NCBI RefSeq assembly: GCF_001544975.2
Contig: NZ_FCOG02000022.1
Span: 1 to 64,000, forward strand
Reading direction: 5' to 3'
Length of the DNA: 64,000 bases
From: Caballeronia arationis
GTDB lineage: Bacteria; Pseudomonadota; Gammaproteobacteria; Burkholderiales; Burkholderiaceae
Shown in pieces: positions 38,264 to 51,217 of this stretch. Position 1 is the stretch's first letter; every line of letters begins with the position of its first letter. The translations under genes were made by a program, and so were the position numbers. The notes beneath the pieces were generated by a model. The model searched no databases. It was not told the DNA's origin and was given only the letters and a program-made list of their open reading frames with translations.

Positions 38264-39880
38264 TTACTGTTTCTTCAGGTCGCGGTAGGACACGAGGTCA
38301 TTGATCGGCCCCACTTCGAGCCCCGTCACGCCCGGACGCGCCGCTACCTGCGACACCTTCTCGAACATGATCACGAACGGCGAGTTCGCGAGCATCTCCT
38401 TCTGCATCGCCTGGTACATCTGCGCGCGCTTTTGCGTCGACGATTCCGCGAGCGCCGCGAGCGTCTCCTTGGTCAATGCGGGGATGTCCCACGAGTTGCG
38501 CCACGCGAGCATCTTGTAGCTGGACTTGTCCGAGTTGTCCGGGTTCCAGGCGAAGCCCTGCGCGTTGCTGTGCGGATCGATGTAATCCGCCGACCATTCG
38601 CCGATATAGATGTCGTGCTGACGCGCGCGATAGCGGCCGAGCGTCTGCTTGTTGTCGCTCGGCATCAACTGCACCTTGATGTTGCCGAGCGCGAGGTTCG
38701 CCTGCACCGCCTGCGCGATCTCGCTGTACGGATAGTCGTTGCGCACATCCATCTTCACGGTGAAGCCGTCGGAGAGACCTGCCTTCGCGAGCAGCGCTTT
38801 CGCCTTCGCGACATCCTGATGATATGGATTCGAATTCAGCGCGCCGAGGAAGCCTTCGGGCAGGAAGGTCTGGTGCACCTTGTAAGTCGTGCGGATCACG
38901 TTCTTCTGGATGCCCTGATAGTCGATGAGCCACTTCATCGCTTCCTGCACTTCGGGCTTCGCGAGATTCGGATTCTTGTTGTTCAGGCCGAGATACATGA
39001 GCGTCGCTTGCGGCACCGACGACACCTTGATCTTGCCGGCCTTCGAGAGCGTGTCGAGATCGTCGGGACTCAGGTCGCGCGCGACGTCGATATCGCCGTT
39101 CTCGATCATCAGGCGCTGGCTCGCCGCTTCGGTCACGTGGCGCAGCACGATGCGCTTCATCGCGAGCGGCAGGCGATAGCCCTCGGAGCGCTGCAGGACG
39201 ATCGAATCGTTCGCGGTCCACTTCACGAGCTTGTAGGCGCCAGAGCCTGCTTCGTTCGTCTTCAGCCACTCGTTGCCGAAGTCGTTGCCCTTCGCATGCG
39301 ACTCCACGAGCTTGCGATCGACCACCGACGCCGGCCATGCGCCGAGCACGTTCAGGACGAAGGTCGGCGCGTACTTCTGGTCGGTGGTGATCGAGACGGT
39401 CGTGTCGTCGACCTTCTTCACGTTTTTCAGCGCGTTGTCCTTCGTCAGGCCGATGCCCGCCAGCACCGCGGCCGCGCCCTTGTCGAGGAGCGCCGTGCGC
39501 TGGATCGACCATGCGACGTCGTCGGCGGTGAGTGGATTGCCCGAGTGGAACTTGAGGCCCGGGCGGATCTTGAAGGTGAACGTCAGGCCGTCGGGGCTCA
39601 CGGTCCATGACTGCGCGACGTCGCCGTTGAACTTCGACGGGTCTTTCAGATCGACTCGCACGAGCCGGTCGTAGGTGTTCGCGACGTATTCCTCCGGCAC
39701 CAGTTCGTAGATTTCGCCCGGATCGAGCGTGGTGAATTCGTCGAGCAGGGTCGCCATGACGAACATGTCCTTCGGCGTCGCGGCCTGCGACGGGCCGGCG
39801 GCCGTCAGCGTGAGTGTCAACGTGGATGCGACTGCGAGTGCTGCGAGGGCTGCTTTTACGTCAGGCAATACGAGTTTCAT
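38264..39880 (-). CDS. ddpA: Periplasmic dipeptide-binding protein (SBP family 5, DdpA-like)
   Basis: 538 residues with a signal peptide (about 1-33, ending PSQAATPK). Family 5 features: LDPGEIYELVPEEYVANTYDRLVR, VAQSWTVSPDGLTFTFKIRPGLKFHSGNPLTADDVAWSIQR, then GSGAYKLVKWTANDSIVLQR and the C-terminal lobe with SADYIDPHSNAQGFAWNP. It captures peptides or related ligands in the periplasm and hands them to the permease pair. The gene begins 51 bases after ddpX. D-Ala-D-Ala as ligand is inferred from the operon. Confidence 0.86.
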   Translation of the reverse strand: MKLVLPDVKAALAALAVASTLTLTLTAAGPSQAATPKDMFVMATLLDEFTTLDPGEIYELVPEEYVANTYDRLVRVDLKDPSKFNGDVAQSWTVSPDGLTFTFKIRPGLKFHSGNPLTADDVAWSIQRTALLDKGAAAVLAGIGLTKDNALKNVKKVDDTTVSITTDQKYAPTFVLNVLGAWPASVVDRKLVESHAKGNDFGNEWLKTNEAGSGAYKLVKWTANDSIVLQRSEGYRLPLAMKRIVLRHVTEAASQRLMIENGDIDVARDLSPDDLDTLSKAGKIKVSSVPQATLMYLGLNNKNPNLAKPEVQEAMKWLIDYQGIQKNVIRTTYKVHQTFLPEGFLGALNSNPYHQDVAKAKALLAKAGLSDGFTVKMDVRNDYPYSEIAQAVQANLALGNIKVQLMPSDNKQTLGRYRARQHDIYIGEWSADYIDPHSNAQGFAWNPDNSDKSSYKMLAWRNSWDIPALTKETLAALAESSTQKRAQMYQAMQKEMLANSPFVIMFEKVSQVAARPGVTGLEVGPINDLVSYRDLKKQ

Positions 39881-39931
39881 CTTCGCGTTCCCGTTCGGTC
39901 GATGGTTGTTGTCTGCTGCTGTGCTTCCGCT

Positions 39932-40495
39932 TTACATCAGGCGCAGCGGTCCGCTTTCGCTGTTGTCGATCACCGCGAGTTCGCGCGAGCCCGGCAATTC
40001 ATAATGCCACCACTCACTCGCGATATGAGTAAAGCCCGCGCCGTGCATGACGCCAAGCAGCAGCGTGCGGTTGCGCTGCACATCTTCGGGCAGGCCGGGA
40101 TGGAAATGCTCGGACGCCGCGACCATCGCGTCGAAGCCGGTGCCCATGTCGAGTTCGGCGCCGTTCGCATCGACGAGCGTCAGGTCGATCGCCGTGCCGC
40201 GGCTGTGGTTCGAGCCGCGACCCAGTTCGGCGATGAAGGTGGGGTCCGGCAGAAAGTCCCAGAGCACCTGCTGGGCTTGCGGCGGGCGATAGGCATCGAA
40301 GATCTTCAGTGTCGTGCCGATGCTCTGCGCGATCCCGACAGCACGGCGCAGCGCGGCCTCGGCCGGTTCCAGCAGCAGGCAATGCGCGGCTTTGTAGATC
40401 GGCTTGCCAGTGAAATTGCGATCGGTCGCGTACGCGAGGTCGATCTGGACGTGGTGGGATTCAGGTGTGATCTGGATGAGGCGTGCTTGGGTCAT
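39932..40495 (-). CDS. ddpX: D-alanyl-D-alanine dipeptidase (VanX/DdpX family)
   Basis: 187 residues from the ATG at 40495, preceded by AAAAGAAG. The zinc peptidase motifs of family M15D are complete: SNHSRGTAIDLTL (first His, Asp) and SEWWHYE (catalytic Glu, last His). FDAYRPPQAQQVLWD carries the conserved Arg. No signal peptide is present, so it acts in the cytoplasm. It heads an operon with a dipeptide importer, as in E. coli, where D-Ala-D-Ala from murein is used as a nutrient. Vancomycin resistance is unlikely to be its role in a Gram-negative. Confidence 0.92.
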   Translation of the reverse strand: MTQARLIQITPESHHVQIDLAYATDRNFTGKPIYKAAHCLLLEPAEAALRRAVGIAQSIGTTLKIFDAYRPPQAQQVLWDFLPDPTFIAELGRGSNHSRGTAIDLTLVDANGAELDMGTGFDAMVAASEHFHPGLPEDVQRNRTLLLGVMHGAGFTHIASEWWHYELPGSRELAVIDNSESGPLRLM

Positions 40496-40913
40496 CTTCT
40501 TTTCTGAAGCGGTGGGGAGAACGCGGCGGCGCTTCGTGCGCGGGACGTTGTGTCGTCGACGATAAGGCGCGTGGCTCGCGGGAGGTCGATGGTCTGCGCA
40601 GCCGAGCGCGGATTCAGGGTCGCGGGCGAAGATCGATTTGACGAGCGGGACGGGAAAGCTGCTTTGGCCGGATAGCCGGGATTGCCGCTGGCGGCGCGGA
40701 CGGCGTGCGGTGCATCCCACGGCGTCAGCGGCGCGGGTCGTCCGGAGGAGAATGCTTCGAGTGTCTTCGCGAGGGAAGTCGGCATCGGCGCGTCGGTGGT
40801 CTTGTCGTCCGCTATTTTGAGACAAACATTAGACCGGGCCAATATTCATGTGACAGCTAATAAAACTTATTGAAATCCGGGGGTGATTGACAAAAGGCAC
40901 AGACGACGTGCAT
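40496..40913. other. 418-base region upstream of ddpX
   Basis: No gene is supported: open frames here are Arg/Pro/Ser-rich with no recognisable domain. The right end (40820-40880) is noticeably AT-rich (TATTTTGAGACAAAC, TAATAAAACTTATTG) for this genome and is the likely place of the ddp promoter, read leftwards. Confidence 0.45.
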
Positions 40914-41468
40914 TCATGCGGCGAGAGACCACCGCGCAAGCTGCACATATTGCGACCGCCCCAGCAAACTCCGCACGAGCACGAATTCACGCGCGGTCCA
41001 TCGAACCGATTCGACGGTCTGCTCTCCGAGATGCCGCTCGTCGTAGAGCAAGGTCACGTGCGGGGTAAAGTGCGAGTTGACTTTGACCGCGAGGCCGGCG
41101 GTCTGTAGCGCGATTCCAAGCGTCTTCTGAAAATCGTGCAGCGCGCCGGCATTGGCATCGGCGCCTGCTCGAAGGACGAACGGCTTCTTGTTCCGTCGTC
41201 CGGGGAAACTCGACACGCGATCGAACGCCACATCCACCGGCGGCATCGACACATTCGACGCCGCCTCCTTCGCGCGTGCCACGATGTCATCAGGCAAACC
41301 CGCAAACGCGCCCAGGTGATGCAGGGTCACATGAAAGCGGTCCGTCGCGGCGGGCTTGCCTCTCAGGCCGTGCTCGACATTGAGCCTGAGCGCCAGCTGC
41401 GCGATGCGCGCGGCGGCCGCCGCGTCGGGGTAGATCGCGAAGAAGAGAGAATCGGTCAGGGCAGCCAT
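40914..41468 (-). CDS. thpR: 2'-5' RNA ligase / RNA 2',3'-cyclic phosphodiesterase family
   Basis: 184 residues from the ATG at 41468 (MAALTDSLFFAIYPD). The two HxT motifs of the 2H phosphoesterase fold are present: RFHVTLHHLG near residue 45 and HFTPHVTLLYDE near 138. FVLVRSLLGRSQYVQLARWSL near the end is typical of ThpR/LigT. Such proteins open 2',3'-cyclic phosphates on RNA; the cellular substrate is unknown. Upstream of it, 64 bases away, is the guaA stop, so it may be read from the guaB operon. Confidence 0.88.
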   Translation of the reverse strand: MAALTDSLFFAIYPDAAAAARIAQLALRLNVEHGLRGKPAATDRFHVTLHHLGAFAGLPDDIVARAKEAASNVSMPPVDVAFDRVSSFPGRRNKKPFVLRAGADANAGALHDFQKTLGIALQTAGLAVKVNSHFTPHVTLLYDERHLGEQTVESVRWTAREFVLVRSLLGRSQYVQLARWSLAA

Positions 41469-41532
41469 CGCGACGCTGCCCCGCCCTGGAAGCCCCCCAT
41501 GCTGTCGAACGACACGAGCGGGCGCCCCACCC

Positions 41533-43116
41533 TCACTCCCACTCGATGGTCGCCGGCGGCTTCCCCGAAATGTCGTACACGACCCGATTGATCCCGCGCA
41601 CCTCGTTGATGATGCGATTCGACACATGCCCGAGCAGTTCATGCGGCAGGTGCGCCCAGTGCGCCGTCATGAAATCGAGCGTCTGCACCGCGCGCAGCGC
41701 CACGACATACTCATACGTCCGCCCATCGCCCATCACACCGACGCTCTTCACCGGCAGGAACACCGCGAACGCCTGGCTCGTCAGGTCGTACCATGACTTG
41801 CCGGTTTCCTTGTCGATGGTCGTGCGCAGCGTCTCGATGAAGATTGCGTCCGCGCGGCGCAGCAGGTCCGCGAACTCGCGCTTCACTTCGCCGAGAATCC
41901 GCACGCCGAGGCCCGGCCCCGGGAATGGATGCCGATAAACCATCGCGGGCGGCAAGCCAAGCTTCACGCCCAGTTCGCGCACTTCGTCCTTGAACAGTTC
42001 GCGCAGCGGTTCGAGCAGCTTCAGGTTCAGCGTCTCCGGCAGTCCGCCCACGTTGTGATGGCTCTTGATCGTATGCGCGCCCTTCTTGCCCTTGCCCGCC
42101 GACTCGATCACGTCCGGGTAGATCGTGCCTTGCGCGAGCCACTGCGCATCGGTCAACTTGTTCGCCTCGGCCTGGAACACCTCAACGAACTCCGCGCCGA
42201 TGATCTTGCGCTTCGCCTCAGGATCGGTCACGCCCGTGAGCTTCGAGAGGAACTCAGCGCTCGCATCGACGTGGATCACCTTCACGCCGAGGTGATCGGC
42301 GAAAGTCGTCATGACCTGTTCTGCTTCGTTCAGCCGCAGCAAACCGTGATCGACGAACACGCACGTCAGCTGATCGCCGATCGCGCGATGCAAAAGCGCC
42401 GCCGCCACCGACGAATCGACGCCGCCCGACAAGCCGAGAATCACGTGCTCGTTGCCGACCTGCTCGCGAATTTTCTCGACGGCTTCGTCGATGTAATGAC
42501 CCATCTCCCAGTCGGGATTCGCGCCGCACAGTTCCAGCACGAAACGGTCGAGCATCGCGCGGCCCTGCACCGTATGCGTGACTTCCGGATGCCATTGCAG
42601 GCCGTAGAAACGGCGCTCGTCGTCGGCCATCGCGGCGATCGGGCACGACGGCGTCGACGCCATCAGCTTGAAGCCGGCCGGCATGTCGGCGACCTTGTCG
42701 CCGTGACTCATCCAGACTTTCAGCATGCCGTGGCCGGCGGCGTCGCGGAAATCCTCGATGTCGTTCAGGAAGCTCGTGTGATTGTGCGCGCGCACTTCGG
42801 CGTAGCCGAATTCACGCACGCGGCCGAGTTCGACCTTGCCGCCCAGCTGGTCGGCCATCGTCTGCATGCCGTAGCAGATGCCGAGCACCGGCACGCCGAG
42901 GTCGAAGACGATCTGCGGCGCGCGCGGCGATCCGGCTTCGGTAACCGAATTCGGACCGCCCGAGAGGATGATGCCTTTGGGCGCGAACTCGCGGATGAAG
43001 ACCTCGTCGACGTCGTACGGATGGATTTCCGAGTAGACGTGCGATTCGCGGATGCGTCGCGCGATCAGCTGGGTGACTTGGGAGCCGAAATCGAGGATCA
43101 GGATTTTGTCGTGCAT
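41533..43116 (-). CDS. guaA: GMP synthase (glutamine-hydrolysing)
   Basis: 527 residues from the ATG at 43116 ([13 protein letters not shown]). Glutaminase domain (1-200): SGGPNSVTE, nucleophile Cys in GICYGMQ, and HPEVTHT with the catalytic His/Glu. Synthetase domain: PP-loop [16 protein letters not shown] near residue 230, [11 protein letters not shown], and C-terminal dimerisation domain [15 protein letters not shown] to TIEWE. It converts XMP, glutamine and ATP to GMP. It is downstream of guaB and a membrane-protein gene on the same strand. Confidence 0.97.
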   Translation of the reverse strand: MHDKILILDFGSQVTQLIARRIRESHVYSEIHPYDVDEVFIREFAPKGIILSGGPNSVTEAGSPRAPQIVFDLGVPVLGICYGMQTMADQLGGKVELGRVREFGYAEVRAHNHTSFLNDIEDFRDAAGHGMLKVWMSHGDKVADMPAGFKLMASTPSCPIAAMADDERRFYGLQWHPEVTHTVQGRAMLDRFVLELCGANPDWEMGHYIDEAVEKIREQVGNEHVILGLSGGVDSSVAAALLHRAIGDQLTCVFVDHGLLRLNEAEQVMTTFADHLGVKVIHVDASAEFLSKLTGVTDPEAKRKIIGAEFVEVFQAEANKLTDAQWLAQGTIYPDVIESAGKGKKGAHTIKSHHNVGGLPETLNLKLLEPLRELFKDEVRELGVKLGLPPAMVYRHPFPGPGLGVRILGEVKREFADLLRRADAIFIETLRTTIDKETGKSWYDLTSQAFAVFLPVKSVGVMGDGRTYEYVVALRAVQTLDFMTAHWAHLPHELLGHVSNRIINEVRGINRVVYDISGKPPATIEWE

Positions 43117-43292
43117 GGCAGCGGCCAAAGGCGAAGAGAACGGTTACGGTAAGGAGCGGCGCTGTGGCCGGACGTCATCGCGACGCACGGCTCGCGCCGG
43201 AAAATCGGCGGCCGGCGCGAAGGCCGACCGCAGGTGGTCTTGTCATCGCAAAACGCCCGGTCCGCAGGAAGCGCGTTTCGCTCATGCGGATT

Positions 43293-44126
43293 TCAGCGCG
43301 TGTCGGGGCGCAGCGGGTCCGGCGCAATGCGCGGCTCCACGCGCTCGCCCGTCGCGGGATCGATGGTGCGGGCCGTCAGCGGGTCGATCGCCCGGCCAGT
43401 GACCGGATCGATCTTGTGGCCGTGCGGCGGGTCGATACTGCGTCCCGTCGCCGGATCGAAAGCGGGGCTGGTCGTGCGGCCCGTGGCCGGGTCGATTGCG
43501 CGGCCCGTCACCGGATCGATCGCGGTGGCGGCAGGCGCGCGCGCCGCAGGACGGCCCGCTACATCGAACGATTCCCCCGCGACCGGCTCTCCCGCGAGCG
43601 GATCGACGCGGCGCGCGGCCGGGGTCACGGCTGGAACCACGGGCGGCGTCGTGCGAATCTCGTCACGCTTGTCCGCCGCGCGCTTCTCGGCGCGGCCCGC
43701 CGACGCTGAACCGGCCGCCTGCGCGCGTTCGCGCCGGCGCACGGCCGATGCAAGCCGTACGCTGCCGAGCCCGAGGATCAGCAGCACGACACCGGCCAGC
43801 GCGGAAACGACCTGGCCGAACGCGGCGAGCTCCGGCGTGCGCAGTCCGAGCAGCCAGACCAGCAACACGACGCCCGAGAGCCACTCGACATGCCCCGTCA
43901 CCCTCGCGACAGTCACGGTGAGCGCGCCGTTGACGGCCGCATGAAACGAAAGCCACGACAGCCCGATCAGCGCGATCCCGAACAATTGCCCGGCGAACGC
44001 AGGCTGCACCTGAACCAGTTGCAGCGCGCTGTACAACGCAGCCCAGGGCGTCAGCAGGAACAGCACGCCGAACGCGAGAAAAATCAGGGCATTGATGACG
44101 AGTACGGCCCGCAGCAACGGTTTCAT
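43293..44126 (-). CDS. Membrane protein with C-terminal 8-residue repeats, between guaB and guaA
   Basis: 277 residues. Four hydrophobic helices in the first half (about 6-28, 45-67, 82-95, 103-124), then an Arg/Ala-rich linker (125-160). From residue 202 to 262 there is an imperfect tandem repeat of 8 residues, consensus (A/S/T)IDPxTGR: AIDPVTGR, AIDPATGR, a longer unit ending FDPATGR, SIDPPHGH, KIDPVTGR, AIDPLTAR, TIDPATGE. The coding DNA is 43341-43523. The gene starts 3 bases after the guaB stop, so it is co-transcribed. The N-terminal half resembles small uncharacterised four-helix proteins. Function unknown. Confidence 0.75.
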   Translation of the reverse strand: MKPLLRAVLVINALIFLAFGVLFLLTPWAALYSALQLVQVQPAFAGQLFGIALIGLSWLSFHAAVNGALTVTVARVTGHVEWLSGVVLLVWLLGLRTPELAAFGQVVSALAGVVLLILGLGSVRLASAVRRRERAQAAGSASAGRAEKRAADKRDEIRTTPPVVPAVTPAARRVDPLAGEPVAGESFDVAGRPAARAPAATAIDPVTGRAIDPATGRTTSPAFDPATGRSIDPPHGHKIDPVTGRAIDPLTARTIDPATGERVEPRIAPDPLRPDTR

Positions 44127-44129
44127 GGT

Positions 44130-45646
<1,517 letters not shown>

Positions 45647-45884
45647 GACCGAACATTGGCTTACGCGTTTTTGGAGCAATTTCCGGGCCCCAATTTCGTC
45701 CTCCTTCGACCACCGATTTCGCTTTGCGGTTCATCCCGCTTTCGCGCCGTTTTCGGATTTTCGACTGGCTTCGCGAGCGTTTTTCATGCGGCCGGCCGGC
45801 GTCCGATTGCAGCTTTCGACAAGACGGCCTCCCCGGTCAGCGTGATACGCTGCGCGCCTTTCCTACGTCATGCTGGAGCAGTCG

Positions 45885-46850
45885 ATGCAACGCGGTGTCG
45901 CATATGGGGTGATGGCCGGTGCCATCTGGGGTTTCATTTTTCTTGCGCCGCGCCTTTTGCCCGATTTTTCGCCGCTCTACCTGAGCATCGGGCGCTATGT
46001 GATGTACGGCCTCGTCTCGCTCGCGTTCGCGCTGCCGTTCGCCCGGCGGCTCGCGGCCAAGCTCACGCGCGCCGACCTTGTCGCGCTCGTCAAGCTGGCG
46101 CTCGTCGGCAACCTGCTCTACTACATGCTGCTCGCAACCGCCGTGCAGATGGTGGGCGTCGCGCCGGCGTCACTGATCGTCGGGATTCTGCCTGTCACCG
46201 TGACGCTCGCCGGCCGGCGAGATCACGGCGCAATCGACCTGCGGCGCCTCTTCTGGCCGCTCGCGATGGTGGTGGCGGGCATCGTGTGCATCAACGTCGA
46301 CGTTTTCGGCGACGCGTCCGGCAGCACGACGAGCGTCGCGACGAAGCTCGGCGGCCTCGCGTGCGCGGCCGGCGCGCTCGCCGCGTGGACCCGGTACGCG
46401 GTCGTCAACTCGCGCTATCTGCAGGCGAATACGCACTTCGACGGCAACGAGTGGTCCGTGCTGTGGGGCATCGTGACGGGCGTGCTCGGCGCCGTCGTGT
46501 GGATCGTCCTGATGCTGCTGCCGGCCGGAACCGTGCAGGCGAGCGTCGCGCCGGCGCGCTGGCAGACCTTCTGGATCGTGAGCTTCGCGCTCGCGCTCGG
46601 CGGGTCGTGGCTCGGCAACACGCTGTGGAACGCTGCTGCCAAGCGGCTGCCGCTCACGCTGTCGGGACAGATGATCGCGTTCGAGACGCTCTTCGCGCTG
46701 CTTTACGCGTTCGTCTACGATGAACGGCTACCGCGCGTGCCCGAGGTGCTGGCGATCGTGCTGCTGCTGGGCGGCGTGAGCTGGTCGGTCCGCCAGCACG
46801 CGGTGGCGAGGGCGCCGACGCGCGCCGAGATGGAAGCGCCCGCGCACTGA
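45885..46850 (+). CDS. EamA/DMT-superfamily transporter
   Basis: 321 residues from the ATG at 45885, preferred over 45870 because GGAG (45874-45877) sits 7 bases before it. Ten predicted membrane helices arranged as two EamA halves (about 5-140 and 160-300): GVAYGVMAGAIWGFIFLAPRLLP at the start and FALALGGSWLGNTLWNAAAKRLPLTLSGQMIAFETLFALLYAF in the second half. Substrate unknown; members export amino acids and other metabolites. It is divergent from guaB (294-base spacer) and ends in a long bidirectional terminator. Confidence 0.83.
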   Translation: MQRGVAYGVMAGAIWGFIFLAPRLLPDFSPLYLSIGRYVMYGLVSLAFALPFARRLAAKLTRADLVALVKLALVGNLLYYMLLATAVQMVGVAPASLIVGILPVTVTLAGRRDHGAIDLRRLFWPLAMVVAGIVCINVDVFGDASGSTTSVATKLGGLACAAGALAAWTRYAVVNSRYLQANTHFDGNEWSVLWGIVTGVLGAVVWIVLMLLPAGTVQASVAPARWQTFWIVSFALALGGSWLGNTLWNAAAKRLPLTLSGQMIAFETLFALLYAFVYDERLPRVPEVLAIVLLLGGVSWSVRQHAVARAPTRAEMEAPAH

Positions 46851-46873
46851 ATCGCGCCATTCGACCGAACCAA

Positions 46874-46907
46874 ATGCAAACGAGCCCCGACCGGGGCTCG
46901 TTTGCAT
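46874..46907. terminator. Bidirectional terminator between the EamA gene and kup
   Basis: ATGCAAACGAGCCCC (46874-46888) and GGGGCTCGTTTGCAT (46893-46907) form a perfect 15-bp stem with a 4-base loop. T-tracts are short, but position and symmetry suit two converging genes. Confidence 0.7.
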
Positions 46908-46925
46908 CAAGGACACCGCCGCGAC

Positions 46926-48818
46926 TCAGATTTCGATCTTCGTCCCGAGTTCGACGACACGATTTGCCGGGATGCTGAAGAAATCGGTCGGCTTTGCGGC
47001 GTTCTGGTGCATCCAGGCGAACACGCGCTCGCGCCATACCGACATGCCCGGCAACTCCGTCGGCACGACCGTCTCGCGCGCCATGAAGAACGACGTGTCC
47101 ATCAGCTCGAAGGTCATCGCGTGGGTGCGGCCGATCTGTTCGAGCACAGCCTTCACGTCGGGCGTCTCGTTGAAGCCGTAGGCCGCCTTCACGAGAAAGA
47201 GCCCGCCGCCGATGTCCTTCACTTCGAGGCGCTCCGTATCCTCGACATAGGGAATGTCGCGCGTCTTGAAGTTGAGGAAGATCGTGCGCTCGTGCAGCAC
47301 CTTGTTGTGCTTCAGGTTGTGCAGGAGGCTCACCGGCACGAGCGAATCGCTGCCGGTCAGGTAGATCGCCGTGCCCGACACGCGATGCGGCGGATGCGCG
47401 AGCAATCCCTGCAGGAACGGCATCAGCGGGATGCCGTCGGCCGCGGTACGGTCCTTCACGATCATGCGACCCTTGTACCAGGTCATCAGCAGGAAAAAGA
47501 GCGCCCCGCCGATGCACAGCGGCAGCCAGCCGCCCTGCTCGATCTTCAGGAGGCTCGCGCCGAAGAAGCCGAGGTCGACGAGAAAGAACACGCCGATGAT
47601 CCCGCATACGACGGCCTTGTTCCAGCCCCAGAGCTTGGTCATGACGACAGAGGCGAGCATCGTCGTGACGATCATGGTCGCGGTGACGGCGAGGCCGTAG
47701 GCCGCCGCCAGGTTCTCCGAACTCTTGAAGCCGATCACGATGCACAGGATGATGAAGAGCAGCATCCAGTTCACGAGCGGAATGTAGATCTGGCCGATCG
47801 CGAGATCCGACGTATGCAGGATCTTCATGCGCGGCACGTAGCCGAGCTGGATCGCCTGGCTCGTCAGTGAATACGCGCCCGAGATCACCGCCTGCGACGC
47901 GATCACGGTCGCGATGGTCGAGAGGATCACGAGCGGCAGCAGCGCCCAGTCGGGCGCGAGCAGGAAGAACGGGCTCTGGATGGCCTGGGGCGAATGCATC
48001 AGCAGCGCGCCCTGGCCAAAGTAGTTCAAGAGCAGCGACGGCATCACGAGGAAGTACCAGCCGATCCGGATCGGCTTCGCGCCGAAGTGGCCCATGTCGG
48101 CGTAGAGCGCCTCCGCGCCGGTCAGCACGAGCACGACGGAACCGAGCACGATATACGCCTGCAGCACATGCTCAGCCATGAACGAGATCGCGTAGTACGG
48201 ATTCAGCGCGATGATCACGCGCGGTTCGAGCACGATGTGATAGACGCCGAGCACCGCGAGCGTCGCGAACCAAAGCAGCATGATCGGGCCGAAGAGACGG
48301 CCGACGACCGCCGTGCCGCGCCGCTGGATCCAGAAGAGCATGACAAGGATGATCATCGTGATCGGCAGCACGTAGGGCGAGAGCTTCGGCGCCGCGATCT
48401 CGAGGCCTTCGACCGCCGAGATCACCGACATCGCCGGCGTGATCACCGCGTCGCCGTAGAACATGCACGCGCCGAAGATGCCGAGCATCATCAGGATGCC
48501 GGACATGCGCCCGGTGTTGCTGAAGGTTCGAAGCGCAAGCGTCATCAGCGCGAGGACGCCGCCTTCGCCGTTGTTGTCGGCACGCATGACGAAGAGCACG
48601 TACTTGATCGCGACCACGATCACGATCGCCCAGAACAGCAAGGAGATGACGCCGAGGATGGAGGCATCGGAGAGCGCGATGCCGTGCGACGGACTGAACG
48701 CCTCTTTCAGCGCGTACAAGGGACTCGTGCCGATGTCGCCGAACACTATGCCGATGGCGGCAAGCGCCAGCGTCGGGAGAGGCTGCTTGCGCTCTTGCGC
48801 GTGAGTCAGATTGGTCAT
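46926..48818 (-). CDS. kup: Kup low-affinity potassium uptake protein
   Basis: 630 residues from the ATG at 48818 ([15 protein letters not shown]); the frame is open a little further but this is the usual start. The opening [26 protein letters not shown] is the family signature in helix 1. About twelve helices run to residue 440 ([37 protein letters not shown]), and a 190-residue cytoplasmic C-terminal domain follows. It is a K+/H+ symporter of the inner membrane. It has its own upstream spacer of 279 bases and a shared terminator downstream. Confidence 0.95.
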   Translation of the reverse strand: MTNLTHAQERKQPLPTLALAAIGIVFGDIGTSPLYALKEAFSPSHGIALSDASILGVISLLFWAIVIVVAIKYVLFVMRADNNGEGGVLALMTLALRTFSNTGRMSGILMMLGIFGACMFYGDAVITPAMSVISAVEGLEIAAPKLSPYVLPITMIILVMLFWIQRRGTAVVGRLFGPIMLLWFATLAVLGVYHIVLEPRVIIALNPYYAISFMAEHVLQAYIVLGSVVLVLTGAEALYADMGHFGAKPIRIGWYFLVMPSLLLNYFGQGALLMHSPQAIQSPFFLLAPDWALLPLVILSTIATVIASQAVISGAYSLTSQAIQLGYVPRMKILHTSDLAIGQIYIPLVNWMLLFIILCIVIGFKSSENLAAAYGLAVTATMIVTTMLASVVMTKLWGWNKAVVCGIIGVFFLVDLGFFGASLLKIEQGGWLPLCIGGALFFLLMTWYKGRMIVKDRTAADGIPLMPFLQGLLAHPPHRVSGTAIYLTGSDSLVPVSLLHNLKHNKVLHERTIFLNFKTRDIPYVEDTERLEVKDIGGGLFLVKAAYGFNETPDVKAVLEQIGRTHAMTFELMDTSFFMARETVVPTELPGMSVWRERVFAWMHQNAAKPTDFFSIPANRVVELGTKIEI

Positions 48819-49030
48819 AAACGCGAGGTATCCGTTTGAGGCGGAAAAAACGAACGCCATTCTAACGTCGCACGCAAACCGCCGGTTCCGTGTTGCCGGG
48901 ACGCCACGGGAGCGGGGAAGACGAGGCAGTTTAGCATTGCGTCAGAATGGCAGAGGTGCGCGGGCACGCGCCCGGTCCGCGCGAGCGCGTCGCGATGCCG
49001 ATTACACCGCGCATGCACGACATACCAATG

Positions 49031-49072
49031 AAAACGCCGTCCGGCCATGCCTCTGGCATGAGCGGACGGCGT
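49031..49072 (-). terminator. Terminator after the phosphoribosyltransferase gene
   Basis: ACGCCGTCCG and CGGACGGCGT form the outer stem, GCCATGCC and GGCATG an inner stem; on the minus strand the hairpin is followed by TTTT. It lies about 25 bases after the stop at 49098. Confidence 0.75.
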
Positions 49073-49097
49073 CGAGCCGGAGCAGGTCGATGTGCAA

Positions 49098-49658
49098 TCA
49101 GGCGCGGCCGTTTTGCGTGCCGCGCTTGATCCACGCGCCGAGATTGTGCGGGCGCACCGTGTCCCACTCTTCGAACGGCTGATGGATCCACGGATTCGTT
49201 TCGAGGTACTGCACGTGGTAGTCGGGCTTCACCTTCGAGCACGCCTTGTACCAGAGCACCGCGGAGCGCACCGAGGTGATCGCCGGATAACGTTCCTTCA
49301 GATGCTCCTGCACGCGCGCGAGGGTGACGCCCGAGTCGACGAGATCGTCGACCAACAGCACGTTGCCCGACAGGTCGCCGCGCGTCATCGTGATGTACTG
49401 CGCGATGTCGAGATCGCCTTGCTCCGTGCCGGCGGCTTCGCGGTAGGAACTCGTCGCGAGGATCGCGAGCGGCAGGTCGTAGATGCGCGAAAGCTGGTCG
49501 CCGACGCGCAGCCCGCCGCGCGCGAGGCACAGGATCTTGTCGAACTTCCAGCCGGATTCGTGCACCGCGAGCGCGAGCAGTTCGATCAGCCGGTGATATT
49601 CATCCCAGCCGACCCAGAGGTTCTTGTCGTCGTTGCGCGGATCCTTCATCGCGATCAT
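49098..49658 (-). CDS. Purine-type phosphoribosyltransferase
   Basis: 186 residues from the ATG at 49658 (second ATG at 49649). The PRPP-binding motif VLLVDDLVDSGVTL lies near residue 110, and LCLARGGLRVGDQL near 45 is the type I PRTase start. SSYREAAGTEQGDLDIAQYI forms the flexible loop region. Type I enzymes of this group act on xanthine, guanine or hypoxanthine. It lies 95 bases downstream of purA on the same strand, which fits purine salvage. The base preference cannot be read from the sequence. Confidence 0.82.
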   Translation of the reverse strand: MIAMKDPRNDDKNLWVGWDEYHRLIELLALAVHESGWKFDKILCLARGGLRVGDQLSRIYDLPLAILATSSYREAAGTEQGDLDIAQYITMTRGDLSGNVLLVDDLVDSGVTLARVQEHLKERYPAITSVRSAVLWYKACSKVKPDYHVQYLETNPWIHQPFEEWDTVRPHNLGAWIKRGTQNGRA

Positions 49659-49700
49659 GGTCGTGCTCTTTCAAATGCGTACAGCGGTTGAATATGAAAT

Positions 49701-49721
49701 ATGGCCGCTCGATGCGGCCAT
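49701..49721. terminator. Possible terminator/attenuator after purA
   Basis: ATGGCCGC and GCGGCCAT pair around TCGAT, 33 bases past the purA stop. On the minus strand it is followed by ATATTTC, a weak T-tract, so it may only attenuate read-through into the phosphoribosyltransferase gene. Confidence 0.45.
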
Positions 49722-49753
49722 ACTTTTTCGAAGCGATCGGTTCAGAGTCTCTT

Positions 49754-51109
<1,356 letters not shown>

Positions 51110-51217
51110 TTAGCTGGTTAAAACCGTATTTTACCTATGTTCGCGAAAGGTTCCGAGTTTTTCCGGGTATTCGTGAACGCGAGTCGATCAGCGGATGCTG
51201 AAAAAATTCGTTGCCGA

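Noticed and set aside
40496..40825. N-terminal extension of the ddpX frame
   Set aside because: The added 110 residues are Arg/Pro-rich and unlike the family; AAAAGAAG lies just before the ATG at 40495.
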